Assembly: GCF_001037495.1 (NCBI RefSeq)
Contig: NZ_KQ089823.1
Coordinates: 568,295 to 632,294, forward strand
DNA: 64,000 nucleotides
Source: Citrobacter sp. MGH106
Lineage (GTDB): Bacteria; Pseudomonadota; Gammaproteobacteria; Enterobacterales; Enterobacteriaceae
Direction of reading: 5' to 3'
This document shows, piece by piece, positions 41,801-50,426 of the stretch. Position 1 is the first letter of the stretch; each line of letters starts with the position of its first letter. The notes below the pieces were generated by a model. That model was given only the letters and a program-made list of their open reading frames with translations, made no database searches and was not told the DNA's origin. Both the position numbers and the translations under genes were made by a program.

Positions 41801-41924
41801 GCAGCAATTTATATTGCCGTGTTTCCGCTAGCGCTACGCCGGGTGCAAAGCCCAGTGCCGCTGCCGTGGTGCCTGCCATACCGCCAGCGCAGATCTTAAA
41901 GAACTGCCTTCTGCTGACCTGCAT
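38874..41924 (-). CDS. fdoG: formate dehydrogenase-O major subunit, selenocysteine-containing
   Basis: Catalytic subunit that oxidises formate at a bis-MGD molybdenum centre. The gene is one frame of 1016 residues with an in-frame TGA at 41337-41339 that encodes selenocysteine 196 (..NQARV-U-HGPTVASL..). A twin-arginine signal (SRRQFFK, residues 4-10) exports it. The N-terminal cluster motif is CTYCSVGCG. Automatic callers split it at the TGA into 195- and 804-residue pieces. MobAB, FdhD and FdhE in this window supply its cofactor and maturation. Confidence 0.97.
41297..41339 (-). promoter_or_regulatory. SECIS element of fdoG with the selenocysteine UGA
   Basis: On the minus strand, directly after TGA, GACCAA and TTGGTC form an outer stem, and AGCAA-GTC-TTGCT an inner stem-loop. 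Bacterial SECIS elements sit just after the UGA and are bound by SelB, so position and shape fit. Confidence 0.8.
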
Positions 41925-42117
41925 GGTTCGCTCCTTGTTTCGACATTGTCACGTTCCCTTCGTTTTTTGTAACGCGAACGCGAGGGAAGTGGTTGTTATT
42001 TTTCTTTGCGGACGGGACCGCAAAGGTCCAGAATTGGGTGAATTTCCCTCCGTCCAGGAGGGGTTTGTAAAGAATACCACAATGTTGGTATGTGTGTTCC
42101 AATATGGTTAAAAGAAA

Positions 42118-42954
42118 GTGAATAAGATTATTCAAGAAAACAACCAAAATGTGACGACTGTTACGGGATCACGTCAGTTGACCCTCTGGAAACGTGAGGA
42201 TTTGCAACATCCTCAGCCGGATGAGGTGGCTGAAGAAGTGCCTGTTGCGCTGGTTTACAACGGGATTTCACACGTGGTGATGATGGCATCACCGAAAGAT
42301 CTTGAGCATTTCGCGCTGGGCTTTTCGCTTTCTGAAGGCATTATTGAGAGCCCACAAGATATCTTCGGGATGGAAGTGGTTCCTTCCTGTAACGGACTTG
42401 AGGTGCAGGTTGAACTCTCCAGCCGCCGTTTTATGGGGTTGAAGGAGCGTCGTCGCGCACTGGCAGGTCGCACTGGCTGCGGCGTTTGCGGCGTGGAACA
42501 ACTCAATGACATTGGTAAGCCGGTCCAGCCTCTGCCGTTTACGCAGACATTTGATCTGGCGGACCTCGATCGCGCATTAACGCATCTGAATGATTTCCAG
42601 CCCGTAGGTCAACGTACTGGCTGCACGCATGCGGCGGCCTGGGTACAGCCGTCGGGGATTCTGGCGGGCGGGCATGAAGATGTTGGCCGCCATGTTGCAC
42701 TGGATAAATTACTGGGGCGGCGCGCAATCGAAGGGGAAAGTTGGCAGCAGGGGGCGGTATTAGTTTCCAGTCGTGCCAGCTATGAGATGGTGCAGAAGTC
42801 AGCGATGTGTGGTGTTGAGATCCTGTTCGCTGTTTCTGCGGCTACGACGCTCGCCGTTGAAGTTGCCGAACGTTGTAACCTGACGCTGGTGGGTTTTTGC
42901 AAACCGGGTAGGGCGACAATTTATACGCACCCACAGCGTCTGATTGCTGAATGA
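42118..42954 (+). CDS. fdhD: formate dehydrogenase sulfurtransferase FdhD
   Basis: A 278-residue protein that transfers sulfur from IscS to the molybdenum cofactor for formate dehydrogenases. The catalytic motif GCGVCG has Cys121 and Cys124. The start is GTG at 42118. It is divergent from fdoG, with a 193-base promoter region between them. Confidence 0.96.
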   Translation: MNKIIQENNQNVTTVTGSRQLTLWKREDLQHPQPDEVAEEVPVALVYNGISHVVMMASPKDLEHFALGFSLSEGIIESPQDIFGMEVVPSCNGLEVQVELSSRRFMGLKERRRALAGRTGCGVCGVEQLNDIGKPVQPLPFTQTFDLADLDRALTHLNDFQPVGQRTGCTHAAAWVQPSGILAGGHEDVGRHVALDKLLGRRAIEGESWQQGAVLVSSRASYEMVQKSAMCGVEILFAVSAATTLAVEVAERCNLTLVGFCKPGRATIYTHPQRLIAE

Positions 42955-43009
42955 TATAAATTCAAAAAAATTGAACAAGACTGGCAAATCCTTCCGCTTT
43001 TAGTTGTGT

Positions 43010-43036
43010 GATGTGAGGGCTATTATTTATCACATC
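43010..43036. promoter_or_regulatory. inverted repeat upstream of the DUF1471 gene
   Basis: GATGTGA and TCACATC form a perfect seven-base inverted repeat separated by 13 bases, about 47 bases before the ATG at 43083. It may be an operator or a leader hairpin; each arm also resembles a CRP half-site, though the spacing is wrong for one CRP dimer. Confidence 0.35.
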
Positions 43037-43082
43037 AAGGCACGGTGCCTTATTCAAACAACTAAGTTAAAGGGTTTATATC

Positions 43083-43295
43083 ATGAAAAGCATCAAAACT
43101 TTTGTCGCAGTTATCGCTCTCGCTACTTCATTCGGTTCTTTCGCTGCTCAATCAGTTACTGCAACCGGTTCTACACTGGACAGCGCTGAAGCAAAAATCG
43201 CTGCACAGGCTGAACGTGCAGGTGCCAGCGATTATAAAATTACTCAGGCATACACCGGTAACCGCGTGCATATGACCGCTGAACTGCTGAAATAA
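43083..43295 (+). CDS. DUF1471 (YhcN/BhsA/McbA family) periplasmic small protein
   Basis: A 70-residue protein with a clear signal peptide (residues 1-21, cleavage near SFAA-QS) and a BhsA-type domain (SAEAKIAAQAERAGASDYKITQAY). Members affect biofilm formation and stress response. K-12 has the unrelated yiiG at this place. A good ribosome binding site (AAAGGG) and its own terminator make it a single-gene unit. Confidence 0.88.
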   Translation: MKSIKTFVAVIALATSFGSFAAQSVTATGSTLDSAEAKIAAQAERAGASDYKITQAYTGNRVHMTAELLK

Positions 43296-43316
43296 TATTG
43301 CAGACCATTGTTGAAA

Positions 43317-43337
43317 GAGCGCCTCAGGGCGCTTTTT
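43317..43337 (+). terminator. terminator of the DUF1471 gene
   Basis: GAGCGCCTCAGGGCGC plus six T, 21 bases after the stop codon. It ends 13 bases before the frvR stop. Confidence 0.88.
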
Positions 43338-43349
43338 TCATTTCTGTGG

Positions 43350-45095
43350 TTACTCTTTTAGTAGCGAGATAAATGCTTCATAGCCAGTTAATTCGATAAT
43401 GTCTTCGGCTGGATGGCGGTACAGCACGCTGGCCAGATAACTGAAGATTTTTAATTCATGCCGTGCGTCGGCGGCGGCACATGCGATAAGGACATGGCTG
43501 ACCGGTTCGTTGTTAACCTGCACCGAATGGGTGAGAGTAATAAAAAAACCGCGAAAGCGGCGTTCCTGCTCACTCCAGCAATGGGGGATCGCCAGCCGGT
43601 TGACAATCAGATTTTCACCTTCGCTCTCACGAGCGCAGATATGCCGCGCTTCATCATCAGTCATATGTTCTTGCGTCACGAGCTGTGCGCAAATTTTCAC
43701 AATAATGCTCCGCCAGCTTTCGTCCGGTGTATTCGGATAATGAAAGCTACCCGCCGCTGAAAAAAAACGCTCCGGCTGCTGGCGAATAAAGGCCGTGGCA
43801 AGAAAGTTTTTGATCTGCTCTGTTCCTGCCGAGGTAATGATGCTTTTAATGGTGATGACATTTTTTACTGAATCATCAAGTAAATAATGGCTGTTATTGA
43901 TGATCAGTAACGGTTTTACTTCCTGGAAAATTGCATTCAGTTCGCCAGGCGTACGCGCAATGATTACCCGGCAATTTAATACATCCCGTTCAATGGCTTG
44001 CTGGTTAATCGTGGCAATCGCATTTTGGTCAGATAACAACATAATGGGCTGACGCTCATTTTGATGCCGTTCCAGTGCGCAGGCAAAATACAGCCCGGTC
44101 AGATCACTATCAAAAAGTGGAGTATTTAACTGCTCACGCAGCAGGGCAATAAAACGCAAACTCATATCGAAGGCGGCTGGCCAGACTGCTTTTAGATTGT
44201 TCATGCTGCTCTGGCGATGTTCAGGTATCCAGACAGGTGCTGCAACACATCTCAGTAAGTGTCCGGTGATGTTATCAACCAACTGGCTATCGATAATGTT
44301 GAGTGAGGTGGTGCCCGGTAACTTTTGTAGCACTGAAATTATAGCACCGGGGGTTATCGCCGCGGCTTGCTGTTGCTGCATTTCCAGCAACCCACTCAGC
44401 GTTCTGAATGCGTTATCTCCCAGGTAGATCCCACTCTGTTCCACGGTATTTTTCAGCGACGTATGCCGACATTCGGGCCAGCAGGCGGTGAGCTGATTGC
44501 GCAAGGCATAGACCGCCAGTACCAGGCTGGCGAGGTATTCACCTGATATCAGGGGGAGTTCATCGAGGCCTTCACATGCAACGTTGAGCCGTTCAATATT
44601 GTCATGTGTGAGGCCTGGTAGCGGGATCAGGAACATGTCTTTTTTGAACAAGTTCGCCAGCAGAATAATACGTTTTTCTTCCGGCTCATCAATGAAGTGC
44701 CCCACGCCCGGACGGCTGGAAATGCTAAATGTGCGCTCATAGCGTTGCTTCAGGCGCGGTAATCTGTCGGCCACCCAGGTCTCGGGTAAGTTTAACGCAG
44801 ACGCCAGCTGCAGGCGGGTCGTGAAGGTGTTCAGTAATAGAAACGCCAGCAACCGGTCATCATTATCATGTCGTTGCAGAAGCTGGAAGTAGCTACGTCT
44901 GTCAACAATATCCAACTGATATCCCGCGCTGCCACCTGGCTGGATACGCGCTTTGCCGCTCAGAGTAAAATTAAGGTAATCAATATCACGCAGGATGGTT
45001 CTGCCCGAAACGCCAGTTTGTCGTGCCAGCTCGCTAAGCGGGCTGGCCTGCTGTTCCAGAATGTCCACGATCTTTAACTGGCGGTCGTTCAACAT
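43350..45095 (-). CDS. frvR: PRD/EIIA-type transcriptional regulator FrvR
   Basis: A 581-residue regulator of the frv operon. It has an N-terminal helix-turn-helix (LSELARQTGVSGRTILRDIDYLN), central PTS regulation-like domains, an EIIB-like stretch, and a C-terminal EIIA-like domain (IPHCWSEQ with the putative phospho-histidine). I chose the ATG at 45095 with GAGG eight bases upstream. A longer frame starts inside the neighbouring ERIC repeat and is not credible. Confidence 0.88.
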   Translation of the reverse strand: MLNDRQLKIVDILEQQASPLSELARQTGVSGRTILRDIDYLNFTLSGKARIQPGGSAGYQLDIVDRRSYFQLLQRHDNDDRLLAFLLLNTFTTRLQLASALNLPETWVADRLPRLKQRYERTFSISSRPGVGHFIDEPEEKRIILLANLFKKDMFLIPLPGLTHDNIERLNVACEGLDELPLISGEYLASLVLAVYALRNQLTACWPECRHTSLKNTVEQSGIYLGDNAFRTLSGLLEMQQQQAAAITPGAIISVLQKLPGTTSLNIIDSQLVDNITGHLLRCVAAPVWIPEHRQSSMNNLKAVWPAAFDMSLRFIALLREQLNTPLFDSDLTGLYFACALERHQNERQPIMLLSDQNAIATINQQAIERDVLNCRVIIARTPGELNAIFQEVKPLLIINNSHYLLDDSVKNVITIKSIITSAGTEQIKNFLATAFIRQQPERFFSAAGSFHYPNTPDESWRSIIVKICAQLVTQEHMTDDEARHICARESEGENLIVNRLAIPHCWSEQERRFRGFFITLTHSVQVNNEPVSHVLIACAAADARHELKIFSYLASVLYRHPAEDIIELTGYEAFISLLKE

Positions 45096-45107
45096 ATACA
45101 TTTCCTC

Positions 45108-45216
45108 TTTCAGGCTGCTTCTGCGTTGGCCGTATTCATTCACCCCGGTTACGTACTACCTGTACGCTCCTGTGGATTCATTCATTTGCCGCTTTGATGT
45201 AACCCGAACGAGTTCG
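45108..45216. repeat. ERIC element at the frvX-frvR junction
   Basis: CAGGCTGCTTCTGCGTTGGC, CATTCACCCCGGTTACGTAC, CTCCTGTGGATTCATTCATTTG and CCGCTTTGATGTAACCCGAACG align block by block with the ERIC in the glnA 3' region. It covers the last dozen codons and stop of frvX and reaches the frvR ribosome binding site. Confidence 0.82.
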
Positions 45217-46290
45217 TGTATCGATATCCTGGCGAAAGTGGGTAAACTCTTCGACCTTCTCTGCAGTCAGTGAACACAACAGTTCTCGCACCAGCGTAAA
45301 CAGGGCGTCATAGTCTGTTGCAGAAATCATGCCGCTGTTGGCGTGCAGATAGCGGGTGGGCAGGCACAATGCCGCGACGGGGCGACCGCCGCCCATCACG
45401 TTGTAGCGACCGCCGTCCGTTGCGCCGGTTTTCATGGTGCAAAATTGCAACGGGGCACCACTGCTTTCCGCGCTCTCTTTTAACGCGGCGACCAACTTCT
45501 GGTTAGGGAAATAGCGTTTATCAAACAGCATCAGGCCTGGCCCATCACCCAGTTTCAGCGGGTATTTGATGCTGTCGATTCCCGGCACGTCGCCCGCGAC
45601 GGCGGTATCGAGCACGATCACCACGTCAGGTTTAATGTGCTCGGCTGAGGTTTGCGCTCCGCGCAGCCCAACTTCTTCCTCCACGCTGCCGACGCCGTAC
45701 AGGGTAATTTCAGGGTTATCCACCGTCTGCAACAGCTCCGCCATCAGAGCGCAACCGACGCGATTATCCAGCGCTTTACCCACTATTTTATCTTCACCCC
45801 AACGAGCGAAATTCGCCTCCGGGCTGATGAAATCACCGACGGCGATGCCCCGTTTTTTCACCTGCTCACGACTTTTCGCACCAATATCAATGAACATTTC
45901 GTCAAAGTTCAGTGGTTGTTGTTTCTGCTTTTCCGTTAAAGCATGGGGCGCTACGGAGCCAATGATGCCAGGAATTTTACATCCTTCGCGGGTGCGAATG
46001 GTTACCCGATGGTTGAGCATCGACTGGTTCCACCAGCCACCAATAGTGGTAAAACGCAGAAAACCGCTAGCGTCGATATGCGTCACCATAAAACCGACTT
46101 CATCCATATGGCCGACGATTGCAACTTTCGGTCCCCGATGTCCTTTGCGGGCGACAAAACTACCCAGACCGTCAAAGGTAATTTCATCCACGCAGGACTC
46201 TAGCGAATTGATGAGGATGGTGCGCACTTCCTGCTCATCGCCGCTGACGGCACTGGCCTCGCATAACTGCTGAAGTAATTCATTGTTCAT
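45178..46290 (-). CDS. frvX: M42-family aminopeptidase/endoglucanase-like protein FrvX
   Basis: A 370-residue di-metal peptidase-fold protein. Metal ligands are expected in GHMDEVGF (His61), LDNRVGC, VEEEVG and VIVLDTAV. Its role beside a PTS is unknown. The start at 46290 follows GGAG by seven bases and overlaps frvB by 11 bases. K-12 FrvX has 356 residues; the extra C-terminal residues here (..RTRSGYIKAANE) are encoded by the ERIC element. Confidence 0.88.
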   Translation of the reverse strand: MNNELLQQLCEASAVSGDEQEVRTILINSLESCVDEITFDGLGSFVARKGHRGPKVAIVGHMDEVGFMVTHIDASGFLRFTTIGGWWNQSMLNHRVTIRTREGCKIPGIIGSVAPHALTEKQKQQPLNFDEMFIDIGAKSREQVKKRGIAVGDFISPEANFARWGEDKIVGKALDNRVGCALMAELLQTVDNPEITLYGVGSVEEEVGLRGAQTSAEHIKPDVVIVLDTAVAGDVPGIDSIKYPLKLGDGPGLMLFDKRYFPNQKLVAALKESAESSGAPLQFCTMKTGATDGGRYNVMGGGRPVAALCLPTRYLHANSGMISATDYDALFTLVRELLCSLTAEKVEEFTHFRQDIDTRTRSGYIKAANE

Positions 46291-47731
46291 GTGCAAGCTC
46301 CTGCTGCGCGGCCTTAGCTTTCCGTTTGAGCCACAGTCCTTTAAGGATGATGATTAACGCAATGTTCAGTGCCAGACCGATTGCCAGCACCAGATAAAAC
46401 GACCCAACCGGCGACATCAGGCCGATCAGCGGATCAAAGATACCTAATCCCGGCGCCAGCCGTTTGATTCCGAAGGCGATTACCAGCATGCCAGTAATAC
46501 CGCCAGAGAGCGTATTGGCAGTGATCATCGGTAACGGTGCGGCCAGCGCGTAAGGGATTGCGGGTTCAGTCGCAACCGTTGCGCCTACCACAATCGCACT
46601 ACTGGCGGCGGCCTTCTCCTGTTGAGTAAACAGTTTAGGCGCCAGATATGTAGCGATACCCGCTGCGACGGGGGGCATCAGTGCCACTACACCGACGATG
46701 GCGTACCAGTCGTAGATCTGTTTTTCCAGGAGTGAGAAGCAGAAGAACCATGCAGTTTTGTTGATTGGTCCGCCCATGTCGAATGCCAGCATCGCTCCGA
46801 CAAGAAAGGCTGCACCCATTTTCATTGATGGGGGAATAGTGTTCAGGAAGTGCAGTAATCCGCTCATGATGTCGGACATCACCGGGCCAATGACATACCA
46901 GGTCAATACCCCAAACACCAGCAGAGTCACGAATGGGATCAACATTGAGCCGAGCAGCGGCTGGAGCGCTTTGCCGAGGCGTACTTTGCGAAACCACAGC
47001 ACGAAATAGCCGACCGCCAGTCCCAGCACCACCGCGCCGAGAAAACCCGCACCAGACTGGGTGCCCAGCAATCCTTTATCGTTCGCCAGATAGCAAACCA
47101 GAAATGCCGGAGCGAAAGCGGGTTTATCAGCAATCGACCATGCGATGTATGCGCCCATAATCGGGATCATAAAGGTGAAGCCGAGATAGCCGATAGACTC
47201 GACTACCCAGGTAAACGACGGCGCACCTTTCGACATATCGGTATACGGTAAACCGAGCTGCACCAGCATATTGGCGAGCGCAACCAGAATACCGCCGCCA
47301 ATAACAAACGGCAGCGCGGCGGAAACTCCCGCCATCAGATGACTCATCACACTGCCTTGCTGAACATCCTGTTTACCTAATTTCATGCCACTATCTGTTG
47401 TAAACAGCTGCGAATGTGAAGGAAGTTGCGTGAATATCTGATCGATATTTTTCAACGCCTGGGAAATAGCGATCTCATACACTTTCTTCCCGGAGAACCG
47501 AACCCGATCTTCGGCGCTTAAGCCGCGTCCCGTTGCCAGAATCACGTAGTCCGCAGCGGCTATTTCTTCGCTGGTCAGGCGGTTTTCGACGCCGCTTGAG
47601 CCTTGAGTTTCGACTTTAATCGTATGACCAAGTGACTGCGCTTTCTGTTCCAGCGCTTCTGCCACCATGTAGGTGTGGGCGATTCCCGCAGGACAGTTGG
47701 TGATCGCCACTAAACGTAAGGATGACTCCAT
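46280..47731 (-). CDS. frvB: fructose-type PTS permease FrvB, EIIBC
   Basis: A 483-residue membrane permease. The EIIB domain at the N-terminus has the phospho-cysteine Cys13 (TNCPAGIAHT). The EIIC domain has about nine membrane segments and the family motif AFDMGGPINKTA. The sugar is unknown; the fructose-mannitol family is clear. It receives phosphate from FrvA, encoded ten bases upstream. Confidence 0.93.
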   Translation of the reverse strand: MESSLRLVAITNCPAGIAHTYMVAEALEQKAQSLGHTIKVETQGSSGVENRLTSEEIAAADYVILATGRGLSAEDRVRFSGKKVYEIAISQALKNIDQIFTQLPSHSQLFTTDSGMKLGKQDVQQGSVMSHLMAGVSAALPFVIGGGILVALANMLVQLGLPYTDMSKGAPSFTWVVESIGYLGFTFMIPIMGAYIAWSIADKPAFAPAFLVCYLANDKGLLGTQSGAGFLGAVVLGLAVGYFVLWFRKVRLGKALQPLLGSMLIPFVTLLVFGVLTWYVIGPVMSDIMSGLLHFLNTIPPSMKMGAAFLVGAMLAFDMGGPINKTAWFFCFSLLEKQIYDWYAIVGVVALMPPVAAGIATYLAPKLFTQQEKAAASSAIVVGATVATEPAIPYALAAPLPMITANTLSGGITGMLVIAFGIKRLAPGLGIFDPLIGLMSPVGSFYLVLAIGLALNIALIIILKGLWLKRKAKAAQQELAHEQ

Positions 47732-47741
47732 AGCCGCTTCC

Positions 47742-48188
47742 TTATGAAGTTAAGGTCTGATTTAGCAAGGCAAGAACCTGTTCAGCGTTGCCCTGTTTCA
47801 GTTGGTTGATGAAATCCTGATGGATAATTTTTCGGCACAGGGTGCCGATGATTTGGACCTGGGAGTCTTCGCCGGTTTGCGGTACACCGAGGCATATCCA
47901 GCAGTTGACGTCCTCACTGTCGCTGGCTTTCCAGTCCACGCTTTCGGATTTACGCGCAAACAGAACGAAGGGCTGCTTCACGCAGGTGCTTTTGCCGTGG
48001 GGAACAGCGATACCCGATCCAAATCCGGTGGAATGCAATTTTTCTCGTAGCAGCAGCGTTTGCAGGAACAGGGGGCGATCGGTGATATAGCCGTTCTTAA
48101 ATGCCATATTTGCGAACTGCTTTAGAATGGAATAAACGCTATTGCCCTGAATATTCAGATCAAGACAGTTTGCGGTGAGGGCTGCCAT
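47742..48188 (-). CDS. frvA: fructose-type PTS EIIA component FrvA
   Basis: A 148-residue EIIA protein of the mannitol/fructose type. The phospho-histidine is His64 in GIAVPHGKS. It is first in frvABXR and passes phosphate from HPr to FrvB. The length equals that of K-12. Confidence 0.93.
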   Translation of the reverse strand: MAALTANCLDLNIQGNSVYSILKQFANMAFKNGYITDRPLFLQTLLLREKLHSTGFGSGIAVPHGKSTCVKQPFVLFARKSESVDWKASDSEDVNCWICLGVPQTGEDSQVQIIGTLCRKIIHQDFINQLKQGNAEQVLALLNQTLTS

Positions 48189-48373
48189 GGTAAGACTCCA
48201 TTAAAACCTGTTTGATTTGATTTTAACGGTGGGACGGTGAAGAGATGAGCGGCAATATGTCGGGGAAATGTGACAATACACCGCTGAGTCGGGTACTGTT
48301 TTTGCGGGGTGCTACACATAATCATATGGAAAATTAACCTGATGAATTTGTCGTCATCAGGTTAAAGGAGGAA

Positions 48374-48697
48374 TCAATTTATTCCTGCCATTCTCAACAG
48401 TGCTGTCATGACCGCCGCGGCAATAATCACCACAATTAGTGGCATCTTACGCCAGGCGAGAAATACGGCGAAGCCAACACCCAGCAGGCGCGCCATACCG
48501 GCAAAATGTTCGCCTTCATAAAAGGTGGTTGCCAGTGCGACGGAGAACAGTAATACCGTTGCAGCATCTGAAAGCAGCGCCTGGGAACGCTCGGAGAACG
48601 CCAGGCGGCTACCCAGTTTTGCTCCCCCTAAACGCATTAGATACGTTCCCAGAGACAGGATGGCGATACCGACGATAAACAGCGTCATGTTGCCCAT
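48374..48697 (-). CDS. AzlD family branched-chain amino acid exporter subunit
   Basis: A 107-residue membrane protein with three to four hydrophobic segments (TLFIVGIAILSLGTYLMRLGG..). AzlD/YgaH proteins work with AzlC/YgaZ as exporters of branched-chain amino acids. Its ATG shares one base with the azlC-like stop. K-12 has no such pair at this site. Confidence 0.87.
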   Translation of the reverse strand: MGNMTLFIVGIAILSLGTYLMRLGGAKLGSRLAFSERSQALLSDAATVLLFSVALATTFYEGEHFAGMARLLGVGFAVFLAWRKMPLIVVIIAAAVMTALLRMAGIN

Positions 48698-49356
48698 TAT
48701 TTTTTCCTCGTCAGTAGGCCAAACAGTGAGAGCAACACCGGCAGTCCCACCGGGGCAAAAGGTACGGCGGCGAGCGACAGCGCAGCACCGCTACAGGCGC
48801 GGACCAGTGTGGTGCGGTTTTTAAATGCCGGAACAACTAAGGCCAGCAGAATGGCGGGAAACACGGCGTCCAGACCGATGGTTTCTGGTGCTGGCAACAG
48901 CTTGCCAACCATCGCCCCAAGCAGCGTGCCCAATGGCCAGATAATGGCGACGCCCAAACCGCACAGCCAGTAGGCCGCTTTACGCTGCTCCGGTGTTTTT
49001 TGCGACAGGCCAAACACCACGCTTTCATCGTTCATGATATGGCAGCCGAGGAAACTGGCGGCACGTGTTCCCACCAGATCGCGCACCGTAACGCCAAACG
49101 GGACGTGACGGGCGTTAACCAGCAGCCCGGCTGCCGCTGCGGCCAGCGGGTTACCCCCGCTGGCGACAATGCCGATAAACATAAATTCGGATGCGCCAGC
49201 CAGCACAGTAATGGAGAGTACAAACGGTACCCAAAGTGGAAATCCGTAAGCCATTGCCAGTGAGCCGTAAGACATCCCTACCACACCGACCGCCAGACAC
49301 ACTAAAAGTATTGCTTTTATCGTGTCGCCTTTAAGACTGGAAAAATAATGTTTCAT
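48697..49356 (-). CDS. AzlC family branched-chain amino acid exporter subunit
   Basis: A 219-residue membrane protein of the YgaZ/AzlC group, with GASEFMFIGIVASGGNPLAAA and LLVNARHVPFG typical of the family. It is transcribed away from the XRE/cupin regulator and shares its promoter region, which holds a clear palindrome. Confidence 0.89.
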   Translation of the reverse strand: MKHYFSSLKGDTIKAILLVCLAVGVVGMSYGSLAMAYGFPLWVPFVLSITVLAGASEFMFIGIVASGGNPLAAAAAGLLVNARHVPFGVTVRDLVGTRAASFLGCHIMNDESVVFGLSQKTPEQRKAAYWLCGLGVAIIWPLGTLLGAMVGKLLPAPETIGLDAVFPAILLALVVPAFKNRTTLVRACSGAALSLAAVPFAPVGLPVLLSLFGLLTRKK

Positions 49357-49371
49357 ACTGTTTTGGCTATA

Positions 49372-49435
49372 TCGAACGAATTTCCATTATAATGAACGTA
49401 ACAGATTTGCTTTACAAGTCGAACGATTCGTTCGA
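49372..49435. promoter_or_regulatory. operator region of the azlC-like/XRE divergent promoter
   Basis: A perfect 17-base palindrome TCGAACGATTCGTTCGA is at 49419-49435, and a copy of its half-site TCGAACGA is at 49372-49379. They flank the promoter region between the exporter genes and the regulator, so the XRE protein probably binds both. Confidence 0.7.
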
Positions 49436-49457
49436 TATAAAAAACATGGAGTCATGT

Positions 49458-50006
49458 ATGACCCAACCCATCAGTATGATTGCGAAAAGCCTGGTGCGCG
49501 AACGTCAGCGTACCGGTCTGTCACTGGCAGAGATTGCACGACGCGCGGGGATTGCAAAATCCACGCTTTCGCAACTGGAAGCGGGCAATGGAAATCCTAG
49601 CCTGGAAACGCTGTGGTCGCTGTGTGTGGCGCTGGATATTCCCTTCGCACGGTTGCTGGAGCCTTTGGAGCAAAAAACCCAGGTGATACGTCGCGGCGAA
49701 GGGACAAAAGTGGTAGCTGAGCAGGCTCATTATCAGGCGATTTTACTGGCAGCCTGTCCACCGGGTGCAAGAAGGGATATCTATTTGCTGCTGACACAAC
49801 CGGGAGCAGATCGTATTTCTCACCCGCATCCGCCGGGATCGGTCGAGCACATTATTGTGACGCAGGGCAAGGCGCTGGTGGGACTGACCGAAGCCCCCGA
49901 GGAGTTGGCAGAAGGGGACTACATTTGTTACCCCGCTGATCAGGAACATATCTTTAAAGCGCTGGAGCCTGACACGCAGGCAATTCTGGTGGCAGAGCAG
50001 AACTGA
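49458..50006 (+). CDS. XRE family regulator with C-terminal cupin domain
   Basis: A 182-residue regulator with a helix-turn-helix at residues 10-65 (LSLAEIARRAGIAKSTLSQLEAGNGNPSLETL) and a cupin sensor domain at the C-terminus (HPHPPGSVEHIIV, GDYICYPADQEH). It is divergent from the azlCD-like genes and probably represses them. The start is set by GGAG six bases before ATG 49458; upstream in-frame starts lie within the operator. Confidence 0.88.
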   Translation: MTQPISMIAKSLVRERQRTGLSLAEIARRAGIAKSTLSQLEAGNGNPSLETLWSLCVALDIPFARLLEPLEQKTQVIRRGEGTKVVAEQAHYQAILLAACPPGARRDIYLLLTQPGADRISHPHPPGSVEHIIVTQGKALVGLTEAPEELAEGDYICYPADQEHIFKALEPDTQAILVAEQN

Positions 50007-50022
50007 TCTCAAAATGACGTTG

Positions 50023-50104
50023 TGCCGGATGATGGTGCTTGCACCCTTATCCGGCCTGTGGACTGTATTCGCCGTAGGCCGGTCAAGCGCAAGCACCATC
50101 CGAT
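50023..50104. repeat. BIME between the XRE gene and rhaM
   Basis: Two REP-like units: TGCCGGATGATGG..CTTATCCGGCC and GCCGTAGGCCGG..AAGCACCATCCG. It separates the convergent regulator gene and rhaM. Confidence 0.85.
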
Positions 50105-50111
50105 GTACACA

Positions 50112-50426
50112 TCACTCCAGGTAAAACACTTCTTTTAGCTCTGCACTTACCGGGCTGTTGTCCGGATTGGCAGGCATTACGTCACGCATATGCTTCCACC
50201 AGCGCTGACAAACGTCGGTACTGGCTACCGCATTCCAGCGCTCTTCGGACTCAATCTCAACGGTGGCGAACAGTAAATTGCGTTCCTGGTCGAGATAAAT
50301 GGCATAGTGATGTGCGCCGTGGGCTTTCAGTACGGCTTCCAGTTCCGGCCAGATGGGATTATGACGACGCTGATACTCTTCATGTGCATCAGCATTCACC
50401 TGCATCACAAAGGCTTTGCGGATCAT
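50112..50426 (-). CDS. rhaM: L-rhamnose mutarotase
   Basis: A 104-residue dimeric mutarotase that interconverts alpha and beta L-rhamnose. The catalytic His22 lies in [13 protein letters not shown], and the C-terminal substrate site is [10 protein letters not shown]. It overlaps the lactaldehyde reductase stop by four bases (ATGA) and is last in the rha catabolic operon. Confidence 0.96.
   Translation of the reverse strand: MIRKAFVMQVNADAHEEYQRRHNPIWPELEAVLKAHGAHHYAIYLDQERNLLFATVEIESEERWNAVASTDVCQRWWKHMRDVMPANPDNSPVSAELKEVFYLE

Noticed and set aside
38874-41924. fdoG read as two genes or a nonsense-mutated pseudogene
   Set aside because: The internal TGA is at the selenocysteine position 196 and is followed by a SECIS-type hairpin; both parts match FdoG in one frame.
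45096-45143. N-terminal extension of FrvR upstream of 45095
   Set aside because: The added codons come from the ERIC repeat, and the ribosome binding site fits the ATG at 45095.
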